A stretch of 64,000 bases of DNA. It comes from [Clostridium] symbiosum. Lineage in GTDB: Bacteria > Bacillota > Clostridia > Lachnospirales > Lachnospiraceae. Shown piece after piece: positions 44,465 through 52,120 of the stretch (positions are counted from its first letter, which is position 1; every line of letters starts with the position of its first letter). The DNA lies in NCBI GenBank assembly GCA_021769625.1, contig JAETSN010000006.1, positions 1 through 64,000 on the forward strand, read 5' to 3'. The notes below the pieces were generated by a model, which had not been told where the DNA came from, did not search any database, and was given only the letters and a program-made list of their open reading frames with translations. The position numbers and the translations under genes were made by a program.

Positions 44465-45846
44465 GTGAAAGCATGGTACAGGATATTGTATCAGAGGTTA
44501 TGGCAAAGATGCAGATCGCTGACAACCCTTCCGGCAAGCACGGTATCTTCACAGATATGAATGAAGCTATCGCAGCGGCGCAGAAGGCGCAGAAAGTTGT
44601 CAGAAATCTGTCGATGGATCAGAGAGAAAAGATTATCTCAAACATCCGTAAAAAAACACATGAAAATGCCGAGATCCTTGCGAGGATGGGCGTGGACGAG
44701 ACGGGGATGGGAAATGTGCCCCATAAGATCTTAAAACACCATCTGGTAGCAGACAAGGTACCCGGCACAGAAGATATCACAACAGAAGCATATTCGGGAG
44801 ACAGAGGACTTACCCTTGTGGAGATGGGACCGTTTGGCGTGATCGGCGCTATCACCCCCAGCACCAACCCTTCCGAGACGGTGCTCTGTAACGCAATGGG
44901 TATGATCGCGGGCGGCAACACGGTGGTATTCAACCCGCATCCCCAGGCAAAGAAAACGACAATGTATGCCATCAATATGGTAAATGAGGCTTCTCTGGAA
45001 GCGGGCGGCCCGGACAATGTGGCATGTACGGTGGAAAATCCCACGCTGGCAACCAGCGATATCATGATGCACCATCCGGCGATCCAGCTGATCGCGGCGA
45101 CCGGCGGTCCGGGCGTTGTGACGGCGGTTTTATCTTCCGGCAGACGGGGCATCGGCGCAGGAGCAGGCAATCCGCCCGCACTGATCGATGAGACGGCGGA
45201 TATCAGAAAGGCAGCGGCTGATGTGGTAAACGGCTGTACCTTCGACAACAACCTGCCCTGTATCGCGGAAAAAGAGATCGTGGCAGTGGAGAGCATCATA
45301 GACGAACTGCTGCACTACATGGTAAATGAGCAGGGCTGCTATCTGGCGTCAAAAGAAGAGCAGGATAAGCTGGCGGCAACCGTGATCACACCGAAGGGAG
45401 CGCTGAACAGGAAGTGCGTGGGACGTTCTGCAAAAGTTCTGCTTTCCATGATCGGTGTGGAAGTACCGGACAATATCCGCTGCATCACCTTCATCGGAGA
45501 GAAAGAGCATCCGCTGATCACCACAGAGCTGATGATGCCGATCCTCGGTATCGTTCCGGCAAAAGATTTTGATGATGCTGTGGAAAAGGCTGTATGGCTT
45601 GAGCACGGCAACCGTCACTCGGCACATATCCATTCCAAGAATGTGGACCGCATCACGAAATACGCGAAAGCGATCGATACGGCGATTCTTGTGAAGAACG
45701 GCCCGTCCTATGCGGCGTTAGGCTTCGGCGGCGAGAGCATCTGTACGTTCACGATCGCCAGCAGGACAGGCGAAGGACTGACCAGCGCTAAGAGCTTTAC
45801 GAAGAAGAGACGCTGCGTGATGACGGATAATTTGTGCATAAGATAA
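44455..45846 (+). CDS. pduP: CoA-acylating propionaldehyde dehydrogenase
   Basis: A 463-residue enzyme converting propionaldehyde to propionyl-CoA with NAD+. The start is GTG, behind AAAGGAGG. Residues about 2-20 (ISESMVQDIVSEVMAKMQI) form an amphipathic helix followed by a short linker, a shell-targeting peptide as in PduP. The catalytic Cys is in DNNLPCIAEKE; TPSTNPSETV and GGPGVV belong to the cofactor site. Its stop codon lies inside the hairpin H2. The product feeds PduL and regenerates NADH used by the alcohol dehydrogenase encoded next. Confidence 0.95.
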   Translation: MPISESMVQDIVSEVMAKMQIADNPSGKHGIFTDMNEAIAAAQKAQKVVRNLSMDQREKIISNIRKKTHENAEILARMGVDETGMGNVPHKILKHHLVADKVPGTEDITTEAYSGDRGLTLVEMGPFGVIGAITPSTNPSETVLCNAMGMIAGGNTVVFNPHPQAKKTTMYAINMVNEASLEAGGPDNVACTVENPTLATSDIMMHHPAIQLIAATGGPGVVTAVLSSGRRGIGAGAGNPPALIDETADIRKAAADVVNGCTFDNNLPCIAEKEIVAVESIIDELLHYMVNEQGCYLASKEEQDKLAATVITPKGALNRKCVGRSAKVLLSMIGVEVPDNIRCITFIGEKEHPLITTELMMPILGIVPAKDFDDAVEKAVWLEHGNRHSAHIHSKNVDRITKYAKAIDTAILVKNGPSYAALGFGGESICTFTIASRTGEGLTSAKSFTKKRRCVMTDNLCIR

Positions 45847-45900
45847 AAAGATTTTCTAAGTCCGCAAAGGACACGAACTAAGAAAATCTAAGTTTTATCT
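45841..45900 (+). repeat. intercistronic hairpin family, copy H2
   Basis: The outer stem AGATAAAA/TTTTATCT includes the pduP stop codon TAA (45844-45846). Inside are AGATTTTCT/AGAAAATCT and a looser apex. It abuts copy H3. Confidence 0.75.
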
Positions 45901-45901
45901 C

Positions 45902-45959
45902 GGTGAAAAGATTTACTAAGCCTGCAAAAGACGCAGGCTAAGAAAATCTAAGTTTCACC
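45902..45959 (+). repeat. intercistronic hairpin family, copy H3
   Basis: Outer stem GGTGAAA/TTTCACC, inner GATTT/AAATC, apex AGCCTGC/GCAGGCT. The apex differs from H1 (AGTCTGC/GCAGACT) by a paired T-A to C-G change, evidence for selection on pairing. It ends about 25 bases before the alcohol dehydrogenase start. Confidence 0.75.
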
Positions 45960-45983
45960 TTATAATAGGAGGTATAGATAGAT

Positions 45984-47204
45984 ATGGCAGTAAATTCAAA
46001 TGACGTTGAGCAGATCGTCAGACAGGTACTTGCCAGCATGACAGACGGCAGTGTGAGAAGCGCTGCGCCTGCGGCGGCTCCCGCAGCGGGGAATATCCCC
46101 AAAACGGGAAAAGTGGCGGTACTGACGCAGCTGAAGCACTTTGATATTATGGAATATCCGATCCCCGAAGTGGGCGATGACGATATGCTGGTAAAGGTGG
46201 AAGGCTGCGGCGTATGCGGTACGGATGCTCACGAATATAAAAACGATCCCTTTGGCCTGATCCCTGTAGCGTTGGGACATGAAGGCACCGGCGAGATCGT
46301 GAAGATGGGTAAGAATGTAAAGAAGGACAGCGCGGGGAAGGACGTAAAAGTCGGCGACAAGATCGTAACCTGCATGATCTTCAAAGACAACCCGGATATC
46401 ACAATGTATGATTTAAATAAACAGAATGTGGGCGGCGCTGATGTATACGGCTTATTGGCGGAAGACGCTTCCAACTTCAACGGCTGGTTTGCGGAATACA
46501 TTCTGATCAGAGGCGCGTTAGGCTCCACATTCTTCAATGTGAGCGATCTGGATCTGGATTCCCGTATTCTGATCGAGCCCTGCGCGGTATTGATCCATGC
46601 GGTGGAGAGAGCGAAAACAACGGGTATTCTCCGGTTTAACAGCCGGGTGGTAGTGCAGGGCTGCGGCCCCATCGGCCTGATCTGTATCGCGATCTTAAAG
46701 ACCATGGGTATGGTGAATGTGATCGCTGTGGACGGCAATGAACAGAGGCTTTCCTTTGCGAAACGCCTCGGCGCGGCAGGCAGCGTAAACTTTATGAATT
46801 ATAAGGGCATTGAGAACCTCGCAAAGGGCGTGGAGGATGCGTTCGGCGGCCATCCCGCAGATTTCGCATTCCAGTGCACCGGTTCACCGGTGGCGCATGC
46901 CAACATCTATAAGTTCATCAGAAACGGCGGCGGGCTTTGCGAACTGGGCTTCTTCATCAACGGCGGGGACGCAACGATCAATCCGCACTTCGACCTCTGC
47001 TCCAAGGAGATCACGCTGGTGGGTTCCTGGGTATATACCCTGAGGGATTATGTGACCACATTTGATTTCTTAAAGAGCGCGAAAGCGATCGGGCTTCCGT
47101 TGTCGGAGCTGATCACGGACAGATATCCGTTAGAGCAGATCAACGAAGCGCTGGAGAAGAATCTGGCTATGACAGGATTGAAGATAGCTATTGTAAACCG
47201 GTAG
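45984..47204 (+). CDS. zinc-type alcohol dehydrogenase with N-terminal targeting peptide
   Basis: A 406-residue medium-chain dehydrogenase that probably reduces propionaldehyde to 1-propanol, or lactaldehyde to propanediol, recycling NADH in the shell. Residues about 5-19 (NDVEQIVRQVLASMT) are an amphipathic targeting helix, followed by an Ala/Pro linker. The catalytic zinc region GCGVCGTDAHEYK and GHEGTGE, and the NAD motif GCGPIGL, are present. The lobe that normally holds four Cys for structural zinc has only one Cys (VTCMIFKDNPD), so that zinc is absent. Many other Pdu loci use an iron-type PduQ instead. Confidence 0.92.
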   Translation: MAVNSNDVEQIVRQVLASMTDGSVRSAAPAAAPAAGNIPKTGKVAVLTQLKHFDIMEYPIPEVGDDDMLVKVEGCGVCGTDAHEYKNDPFGLIPVALGHEGTGEIVKMGKNVKKDSAGKDVKVGDKIVTCMIFKDNPDITMYDLNKQNVGGADVYGLLAEDASNFNGWFAEYILIRGALGSTFFNVSDLDLDSRILIEPCAVLIHAVERAKTTGILRFNSRVVVQGCGPIGLICIAILKTMGMVNVIAVDGNEQRLSFAKRLGAAGSVNFMNYKGIENLAKGVEDAFGGHPADFAFQCTGSPVAHANIYKFIRNGGGLCELGFFINGGDATINPHFDLCSKEITLVGSWVYTLRDYVTTFDFLKSAKAIGLPLSELITDRYPLEQINEALEKNLAMTGLKIAIVNR

Positions 47205-47221
47205 ACTTAGGAGTATAAGCG

Positions 47222-47566
47222 ATGGAAGAAAAAAAACTGGAGGAAGTGAAGGACGAGAGAGCCGTGGGTATTCTGGAAGTATTCGGGCTTACGACAGCTT
47301 TTCTGGCAGCCGATGCGGGCTGCAAGGCGGGCGATGTAACGCTGGAAAACTTCGATAAGAACAAACCGGCAAATGCGGATGCACTTCCGGTTCCACTGCT
47401 GGTAACTATCAAATTCCGCGGAACAGTGACAGACGTGGAGGCGGCTATGGAGGCGGCGAAACAGGTAGCCGCAGACGGCGCCGGGATCGTACAGAGTTAC
47501 ATCATCCCGAGGCCAACGCCGGATTGCTGCAAAATGCTGAAACTGAACGCATTCGATAAACGATGA
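47222..47566 (+). CDS. BMC-domain shell protein with N-terminal extension
   Basis: A 114-residue single BMC-domain protein. A charged extension of about 13 residues (EEKKLEEVKDER) precedes the fold (AVGILEVFGLTTAFLAADAG, then LLVTIKFRGTVTDVEAAMEA). Inserted residues KNKPANADALP and two adjacent Cys near the end (PDCCKML) distinguish it from the main hexamers at 47765 and 48443. It may be a minor or edge shell component. Its stop codon starts a 14-bp hairpin. Confidence 0.85.
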   Translation: MEEKKLEEVKDERAVGILEVFGLTTAFLAADAGCKAGDVTLENFDKNKPANADALPVPLLVTIKFRGTVTDVEAAMEAAKQVAADGAGIVQSYIIPRPTPDCCKMLKLNAFDKR

Positions 47567-47599
47567 AACAAATTTGCCCCATGAAGCAAATTTGTTTCA
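47564..47599 (+). repeat. perfect 14-bp hairpin beginning at a stop codon
   Basis: TGAAACAAATTTGC pairs with GCAAATTTGTTTCA around an 8-nt loop. The TGA is the stop codon of the preceding BMC gene. No T-run follows; three tandem hairpin units do. Confidence 0.8.
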
Positions 47600-47722
47600 G
47601 ATACTTCGGGAAATCCGCAGGATTTTGCGAAGTTTCCCGAGATACACAGGGATTTTCGCAGAAAATTGCGAAGTTTCCCGAGATACTTCGGGAAATCCGT
47701 AGGATTTTGCGAAGGTTCCCGT
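47600..47722 (+). repeat. three tandem 41-bp hairpin units between shell genes
   Basis: Units 47600-47640, 47641-47681 and 47682-47722 each begin GATAC and end TTCCCG plus one base. Units 1 and 3 contain AAATCC/GGATTT around a GCA or GTA loop. Unit 2 has ATTTTC/GAAAAT in the same place, so both arms changed together. The outer GGGAAA/TTTCCC arms also pair in unit 1. They precede the first main shell gene. Confidence 0.85.
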
Positions 47723-47764
47723 ATAAACGTCTAATTCATAAAAACGAAGAAGGAGAAATTCATT

Positions 47765-48040
47765 ATGGCACAGGAAGCTTTAGGAATGATTGAAACAAGA
47801 GGCCTTACCGCTGCGATCGAGGCAGCAGATGCAATGACCAAAGCAGCGGAAGTATCGCTGATCGGCACGGAGAAGATTGGCAGCGGGCTCGTAACTGTTA
47901 TGGTACGCGGCGACGTAGGCGCTGTAAAGGCAGCAGTAGAATCCGGCGCATCTGCGGCAAGCAGGCTGGGTGAGCTGGTAGCGCAGCATGTAATTCCCCG
48001 TCCTCACAACGATGTGGAAAAGATTTTACCGACTATTTAA
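47765..48040 (+). CDS. hexameric BMC-H shell protein (PduA/PduJ type), copy 1
   Basis: A 91-residue canonical BMC domain ([52 protein letters not shown]). Hexamers tile the shell facets and their central pore (KIGSG loop) passes substrates. It is a close paralogue of the gene at 48443, including the ribosome site and the eight bases before the start codon. Confidence 0.95.
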   Translation: MAQEALGMIETRGLTAAIEAADAMTKAAEVSLIGTEKIGSGLVTVMVRGDVGAVKAAVESGASAASRLGELVAQHVIPRPHNDVEKILPTI

Positions 48041-48050
48041 GGAGTAACCA

Positions 48051-48359
48051 ATGGGAAACGCATACGGCTTTATTGAAATACAGGGTGTCGTACCGGCTAT
48101 GACCGCACTGGACATCATGTGCAAAACGGCAAATGTGGAACTGGCCACCTGGGAGCGCAAGCTCGGCGGACGATTGGTGACGCTGATCGTACAGGGCGAT
48201 GTGTCCGCAGTGACACAGGCAGTTGAAACAGCTGCAAAAAACGGTATAAAGAAGCCGGCGGTACAGGGCGTTATCGCAAATCCTCATCCGGAGATCGTGA
48301 GGCTGGTGCGGAAATCCGCCAGCAGGTTTAAGGATGCGGAGGCGCTTGAGAAGATGTGA
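48051..48359 (+). CDS. BMC-H shell protein, divergent (PduK-like core)
   Basis: A 102-residue BMC-domain protein (GNAYGFIEIQGVVPAMTALD; GGRLVTLIVQGDVSAVTQAV; VIANPHPEIVRLV). The pore loop reads RKLGG instead of KIGSG, so it likely passes different molecules. A short C-terminal tail (FKDAEALEKM) follows. It sits between two near-identical hexamer genes, ten bases after the first. Confidence 0.9.
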   Translation: MGNAYGFIEIQGVVPAMTALDIMCKTANVELATWERKLGGRLVTLIVQGDVSAVTQAVETAAKNGIKKPAVQGVIANPHPEIVRLVRKSASRFKDAEALEKM

Positions 48360-48442
48360 CGCGTCAAAAAGTAATCTATCAATAAAAGTTATCATAACGG
48401 GCAGGAAGCCTGTCCTAAACAAAATGAAGGAGGAAATTCATT

Positions 48443-48721
48443 ATGGCACAGGAAGCATTAGGAATGGTTGAAACAAGAGGTCTGGTAGCATCTATCGAAG
48501 CAGCAGATGCTATGTGTAAAGCAGCTAACGTTACTCTGATCGGTACAGAGAAGATCGGAAGCGGACTTGTAACTGTTATGGTTCGCGGCGATGTAGGGGC
48601 TGTAAAGTCTTCTGTAGAAGCAGGCGCAAACAGCGCTGCAAAACTGGGCGAGCTGATCGCTACCCATGTAATTCCTCGTCCTCACAATGATGTTGAGATG
48701 ATTTTACCGAAAATTAAATAA
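48443..48721 (+). CDS. hexameric BMC-H shell protein (PduA/PduJ type), copy 2
   Basis: A 92-residue BMC domain about 80% identical to the product of 47765 by eye, with the same pore loop KIGSG and C-terminal [11 protein letters not shown]. The leader GAAGGAGGAAATTCATT before the ATG nearly repeats that of copy 1, so a tandem duplication is likely. It is probably a main facet protein. Confidence 0.95.
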   Translation: MAQEALGMVETRGLVASIEAADAMCKAANVTLIGTEKIGSGLVTVMVRGDVGAVKSSVEAGANSAAKLGELIATHVIPRPHNDVEMILPKIK

Positions 48722-48733
48722 TGTAGCAGTCCG

Positions 48734-48769
48734 GCCCGCGCTATCGGCGTGTTTTGGGATGGCGCGGGC
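48734..48769 (+). promoter_or_regulatory. GC-rich hairpin after shell gene copy 2
   Basis: GCCCGCGC pairs with GCGCGGGC over a 20-nt loop, 12 bases after the stop. There is no T-run, so mRNA stabilisation or attenuation before pduL is more likely than full termination. Confidence 0.6.
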
Positions 48770-48804
48770 TGAGAGAGTAAGCATACGGGAATAGAGGTGT
48801 CAAT

Positions 48805-49455
48805 TTGGATACAAATAATGTAGAACTGATTACAAAATTAGTGATTGAAGCCTTGAATAAGCAGGAAGCGGAGAAGAACGAAAAAGGTTATCTTGTTCCT
48901 GTAGGGGTATCCAACCGGCATGTTCATTTAACACAGGAGCATGTAGAGACATTATTCGGAGAAGGTTATCATCTGACAAAGAAAAAAGAACTGATGGGCG
49001 GCCAGTTTGCGTCGAATGAACTGGTGACGATCGTAGGACTAAAACTGCGTGCCATTGAAAATGTCAGGATCCTGGGACCCTGCCGCAGCAAGAGCCAGGT
49101 GGAGATTTCCGCGACGGATGCGAGGACACTGGGGATTAAAGCCCCTGTCAGGGAATCCGGCAATGTGGCAGGCAGTGCGCCGATCGCACTGGTGGGACCG
49201 AAAGGGGTTTTGTACCTGAATGAGGGTTGTATCGTGGCACAGCGCCATATACATATGTCTCCGGCGGATGCGGCGGCGTCAGGCTGCAAGGACGGCGATA
49301 TTGTATCGGTGGTGGCAGACAACGAAAGAGGAACGGTTTTCAATCATGTAAAGATCCGTGTAAATGAGGCATTTACGCTGGAAATGCATATTGATACGGA
49401 TGAAGCGAATGCAAGTAAGATTGCGCAGGGTGATACGGTGAGGATCATCAGGTAG
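48805..49455 (+). CDS. pduL: phosphate propanoyltransferase
   Basis: A 216-residue PduL that converts propionyl-CoA to propionyl-phosphate and frees CoA within the shell. It starts with TTG behind AGAGGTG. Residues 3-20 (TNNVELITKLVIEALNKQ) are an amphipathic targeting helix. Zinc ligands are in the two His motifs SNRHVHLTQE and AQRHIHMSPAD, and PCRSKSQVE carries the phosphate-binding Arg. It is separated from the vertex protein gene by a structured repeat. Confidence 0.95.
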   Translation: MDTNNVELITKLVIEALNKQEAEKNEKGYLVPVGVSNRHVHLTQEHVETLFGEGYHLTKKKELMGGQFASNELVTIVGLKLRAIENVRILGPCRSKSQVEISATDARTLGIKAPVRESGNVAGSAPIALVGPKGVLYLNEGCIVAQRHIHMSPADAAASGCKDGDIVSVVADNERGTVFNHVKIRVNEAFTLEMHIDTDEANASKIAQGDTVRIIR

Positions 49456-49470
49456 GTAGAAAGTGTTTAG

Positions 49471-49670
49471 GCGGACGCCGTGAGAGTGATAAAATCCTCC
49501 GTCGCCACGCTTTCGCTGGCTCTGTTCTTCAAGAGCCTGTGAAATAACGCAACGGTACTAAGCTCGTGAAATACCATGTGAAATTTTGCATTTTAAATTT
49601 CACATTGGCTAAATGTGCCGGCGTTTTTCAAAGGGCTCCTTGAGGATTTTATCACTCTCACGGCTGGTTA
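49471..49670 (+). repeat. structured intergenic element, copy C
   Basis: It has perfect 23-nt arms (49477-49499 and 49642-49664) with a sequence of their own. The core holds CTCCGTCGCCACGCT, the hairpin GGCTCT/AGAGCC, GGTACTAAGCTCGTGAAA, and an additional inner hairpin GTGAAATTT/AAATTTCAC. Copy D has the same inner hairpin as GTAAAATTT/AAATTTTAC, a compensated change. It lies inside the microcompartment operon between pduL and the vertex gene. Confidence 0.85.
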
Positions 49671-49672
49671 CA

Positions 49673-49798
49673 GGTATTAACCTGACAACGATGGATGTAA
49701 ATGGTAATATAACCGGACGCTGTGGCAGAATATCTCATGGGAATATTTCTGTCATGGCTGACGGTGATGTATCTGGTGTTTTGGATAAAATGTGTTGA
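49673..49798 (+). pseudogene. possible BMC-domain gene remnant
   Basis: An open stretch right after copy C encodes NISVMADGDVSGVLDKM, which resembles the BMC strand-helix [16 protein letters not shown] of the neighbouring shell proteins. Nothing upstream matches a BMC N-terminus, and a stop follows at 49796-49798. It could be the remains of a shell gene, or a short gene that looks similar by chance. A start at ATG 49691 with no clear ribosome site is possible. Confidence 0.3.
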
Positions 49799-49835
49799 TT
49801 TAATTGATGTAAAAGTGAAATATGGGAGCGGAATC

Positions 49836-50102
49836 ATGATAGCGGCTAAAGTGACGGGAAGTATCGTTTCCACGAGGAAAAGTGAAAATCTGATTGGGAA
49901 TAAGTTTATGATCGTGGAGCCGGTGGGTTCCATGAAGGGGCATGGAGATCAGTTTGTGGCTATTGATAATATAGGGGCCGGGATCGGCGAGTATGTGCTG
50001 GTGGCACAGGGAAGTGCGGCGAGGATCGGCTGCGGGCTGGACAGTGCGCCGGTGGATGCGGCGATCGTCGGCATTATTGACGATGCCAGTGGACTGGAGT
50101 GA
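49836..50102 (+). CDS. vertex shell protein (EutN/CcmL/PduN type)
   Basis: An 88-residue pentameric BMC-P protein that closes the shell vertices. ATG 49836 (MIAAKVTGSIVSTRKSENL) gives the family start, with GGGAGCGG upstream; a longer frame to 49722 encodes a non-homologous hydrophobic stretch. Typical motifs are FMIVEPV, AIDNIGAGIGEYVLVAQGSAAR and DAAIVGIIDD. It is the only pentamer gene in the window. Confidence 0.93.
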   Translation: MIAAKVTGSIVSTRKSENLIGNKFMIVEPVGSMKGHGDQFVAIDNIGAGIGEYVLVAQGSAARIGCGLDSAPVDAAIVGIIDDASGLE

Positions 50103-50235
50103 AATACCCTGCAGCAAGCATGGCACTTGGCTCGTTGCTCGCGGAAATAAAAGTCAGAAGAAGTGAATATCCAAAGTTGATTGGAAAGTCAAACGGATAT
50201 ACGGATATGTCCGCTTGATGTTGGGGAAGAAAACT

Positions 50236-51573
50236 ATGGAATTACAGGAATTGAAAGACCTGCTGCAGAGAAGCGGCATTGTGGGGGCCGGCGGGGCCGG
50301 GTTTCCCACCTATGCAAAACTGGATGAACGTGCGGAAACGATTCTTTTAAACTGTGCGGAGTGTGAGCCCTTACTGAAGCTGCACAGACAGCTTTTGAAG
50401 GAACATGCCTATGAAATTTTGAAAACGTTCAGCATGGTTGCTGATACTGTTAAGGCAGACAGCGGTATTATCGGTATTAAAGGTGAATATAAGGAGACAA
50501 TACAGGCTTTAAAACGCTGCATCGGAGAGTTTCCGAAGCTTTCCATAAAGCTTCTGGACAGCGCTTATCCGATGGGCGATGAAGTGGTATTGATTTATGA
50601 GGCGACCGGCAAGGTGATCAGGCCGGGCGGGCTGCCGATAGAGGCGGGTGTAGCTGTATTCAATGTCGAGACGATGTATAATGTATATCGCGCGGTAGAA
50701 TTCGGCGCACCGGTGACAGATAAAGTGGTATCTGTGGTAGGAGAAGTGGAACATCCCGTATCTGTCAGGGTACCCATCGGATGTAAGATGGAAGATGTGG
50801 TGGCACTGGCGGGGGAGATCACAACGAAGGATCCAGTGTTTTTTATCGGCGGCCCGATGATGGGGTTTATCGGTGGGAAGGATATGCCGGTGACAAAGAC
50901 GACCAATGCGGTCATCGTGCTGCCGAAAGATCATCAGATCGTGCAGCGCAAAAAGAGCAAGGCTTCGCTGGAGTTAAAGCGGGCGGCGTCCTCCTGTTGT
51001 CAGTGCGAGACATGCACGAGCCTTTGCCCGAGGCATGCGCTGGGGCATCCGATTGAGCCGCATCTGTTTATGCGTTCGGCGGCAAATCAGGACTTCCAGC
51101 ATATAGAGGCATTTTTGAATACTTCATTCTGCAGTTCCTGCGGCATATGTGAGATGTATGCCTGTCCCCAGGGACTGGCGCCGAGGAGCCTGATCGCAGA
51201 GTGTAAGGACGGCTTAAAGAAAGCGGGAGTGAGGCCGCCTGCGGATGTGAAGGCGGCACCGGTGAGGAAATCAAGAGAATACCGGAAAGTGCCGGAGATG
51301 AGGCTGGAGGCCAGACTCGGGCTTTCCAAATATAATGTACCGGCGCCGCTCAATGATGAGACGGCGGAGATGACAAATGTGACGGTAAAGATGAGCCAGC
51401 ATATCGGAGCGCCGGCAGTCCCCGCAGTGAGTGTGGGTGATATGGTAAAGGCCGGGGACGTAGTGGGAAATCCGGGAAATGGCTTAAGTGTGGCGATACA
51501 CGCGCCGATCGACGGAAAAGTGGTCGCGGCGGATAAAAATGCAGTGACGATTCAGGGGAGGGTCAGTAAATGA
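50236..51573 (+). CDS. pduS: PduS-like RnfC-type flavin/iron-sulfur electron-transfer protein
   Basis: A 445-residue PduS protein. The N-terminus has GIVGAGGAGFPTYAKL and LLNCAECEPLL, the FMN/NADH-binding region of RnfC/NuoF. Two [4Fe-4S] motifs follow (CCQCETCTSLCPRHALG and CSSCGICEMYACPQG) and a C-terminal barrel domain. ATG 50236 fits the family start; 50215 is an in-frame alternative. In B12 systems PduS reduces cobalamin. Here it more likely moves electrons between NADH inside and acceptors outside, together with PduT, whose start overlaps its stop. Confidence 0.92.
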   Translation: MELQELKDLLQRSGIVGAGGAGFPTYAKLDERAETILLNCAECEPLLKLHRQLLKEHAYEILKTFSMVADTVKADSGIIGIKGEYKETIQALKRCIGEFPKLSIKLLDSAYPMGDEVVLIYEATGKVIRPGGLPIEAGVAVFNVETMYNVYRAVEFGAPVTDKVVSVVGEVEHPVSVRVPIGCKMEDVVALAGEITTKDPVFFIGGPMMGFIGGKDMPVTKTTNAVIVLPKDHQIVQRKKSKASLELKRAASSCCQCETCTSLCPRHALGHPIEPHLFMRSAANQDFQHIEAFLNTSFCSSCGICEMYACPQGLAPRSLIAECKDGLKKAGVRPPADVKAAPVRKSREYRKVPEMRLEARLGLSKYNVPAPLNDETAEMTNVTVKMSQHIGAPAVPAVSVGDMVKAGDVVGNPGNGLSVAIHAPIDGKVVAADKNAVTIQGRVSK

Positions 51574-52118
51574 GCAGAGCGATTGGGATGATTGAATTTA
51601 AAACAGTTTCTTCCGGTGTGGTTGCTGCGGATAATATGGTAAAAACCTCCGATGTGGAACTGATCGAGGCGGAAACCGTCTGTCCCGGTAAATATATAGC
51701 GATCATTGCCGGTGATCTGAGCGCGGTGGAGGCTGCCGTCAAAAATGCCATTACCCAGAGCGGGGAAAATCTGATCGACAGTTTTGTGCTGGGAAATCCT
51801 CATGAATCTATTTTTCCCGCGATTTACGGTACGACGCATTTGGAGAAAGTGCGTGCGCTCGGCATTCTGGAAACCTTTGACGCGGCGGCGATCATCCAGG
51901 CGGCGGATGTTGCGGCGAAGACGGCTATCGTGGATCTGATCGAGCTGCGTATCGCGAAGGGAATGTGCGGGAAATCCTATATGTTCCTGACCGGCGAAGT
52001 GGCGGCGGTGGAGGCTGCCATTGAAAGGGCTATCGCGGAAGTGGGACCGAAGGGGATGTATCTGGATTCGTCTGTTATCGCGCAGCCGGATGAGCAGGTT
52101 TGCAAGTCGGTGTTGTAA
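51570..52118 (+). CDS. pduT: tandem BMC-domain trimeric shell protein, PduT type
   Basis: A 182-residue protein of two BMC domains (about 1-90 and 95-182) that forms trimers. Cys38 (AETVCPGKYIAIIAGD) lies at the position that holds the central [4Fe-4S] cluster in PduT, so it is a candidate electron conduit through the shell for PduS. Start ATG overlaps the PduS stop by four bases, which shows coupling. No PduB-type trimer gene is present in the window. Confidence 0.93.
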   Translation: MSRAIGMIEFKTVSSGVVAADNMVKTSDVELIEAETVCPGKYIAIIAGDLSAVEAAVKNAITQSGENLIDSFVLGNPHESIFPAIYGTTHLEKVRALGILETFDAAAIIQAADVAAKTAIVDLIELRIAKGMCGKSYMFLTGEVAAVEAAIERAIAEVGPKGMYLDSSVIAQPDEQVCKSVL

Positions 52119-52120
52119 AG

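Noticed and set aside
47600-47722. CRISPR-like array (three 41-bp units)
   Set aside because: The units are contiguous with no unique spacers, and no cas genes are in the window; they are tandem hairpins.
49471-49670. Integron attC site
   Set aside because: The palindromic elements have variable outer arms and a conserved core, no GTTRRRY ends, and no integrase gene is seen.
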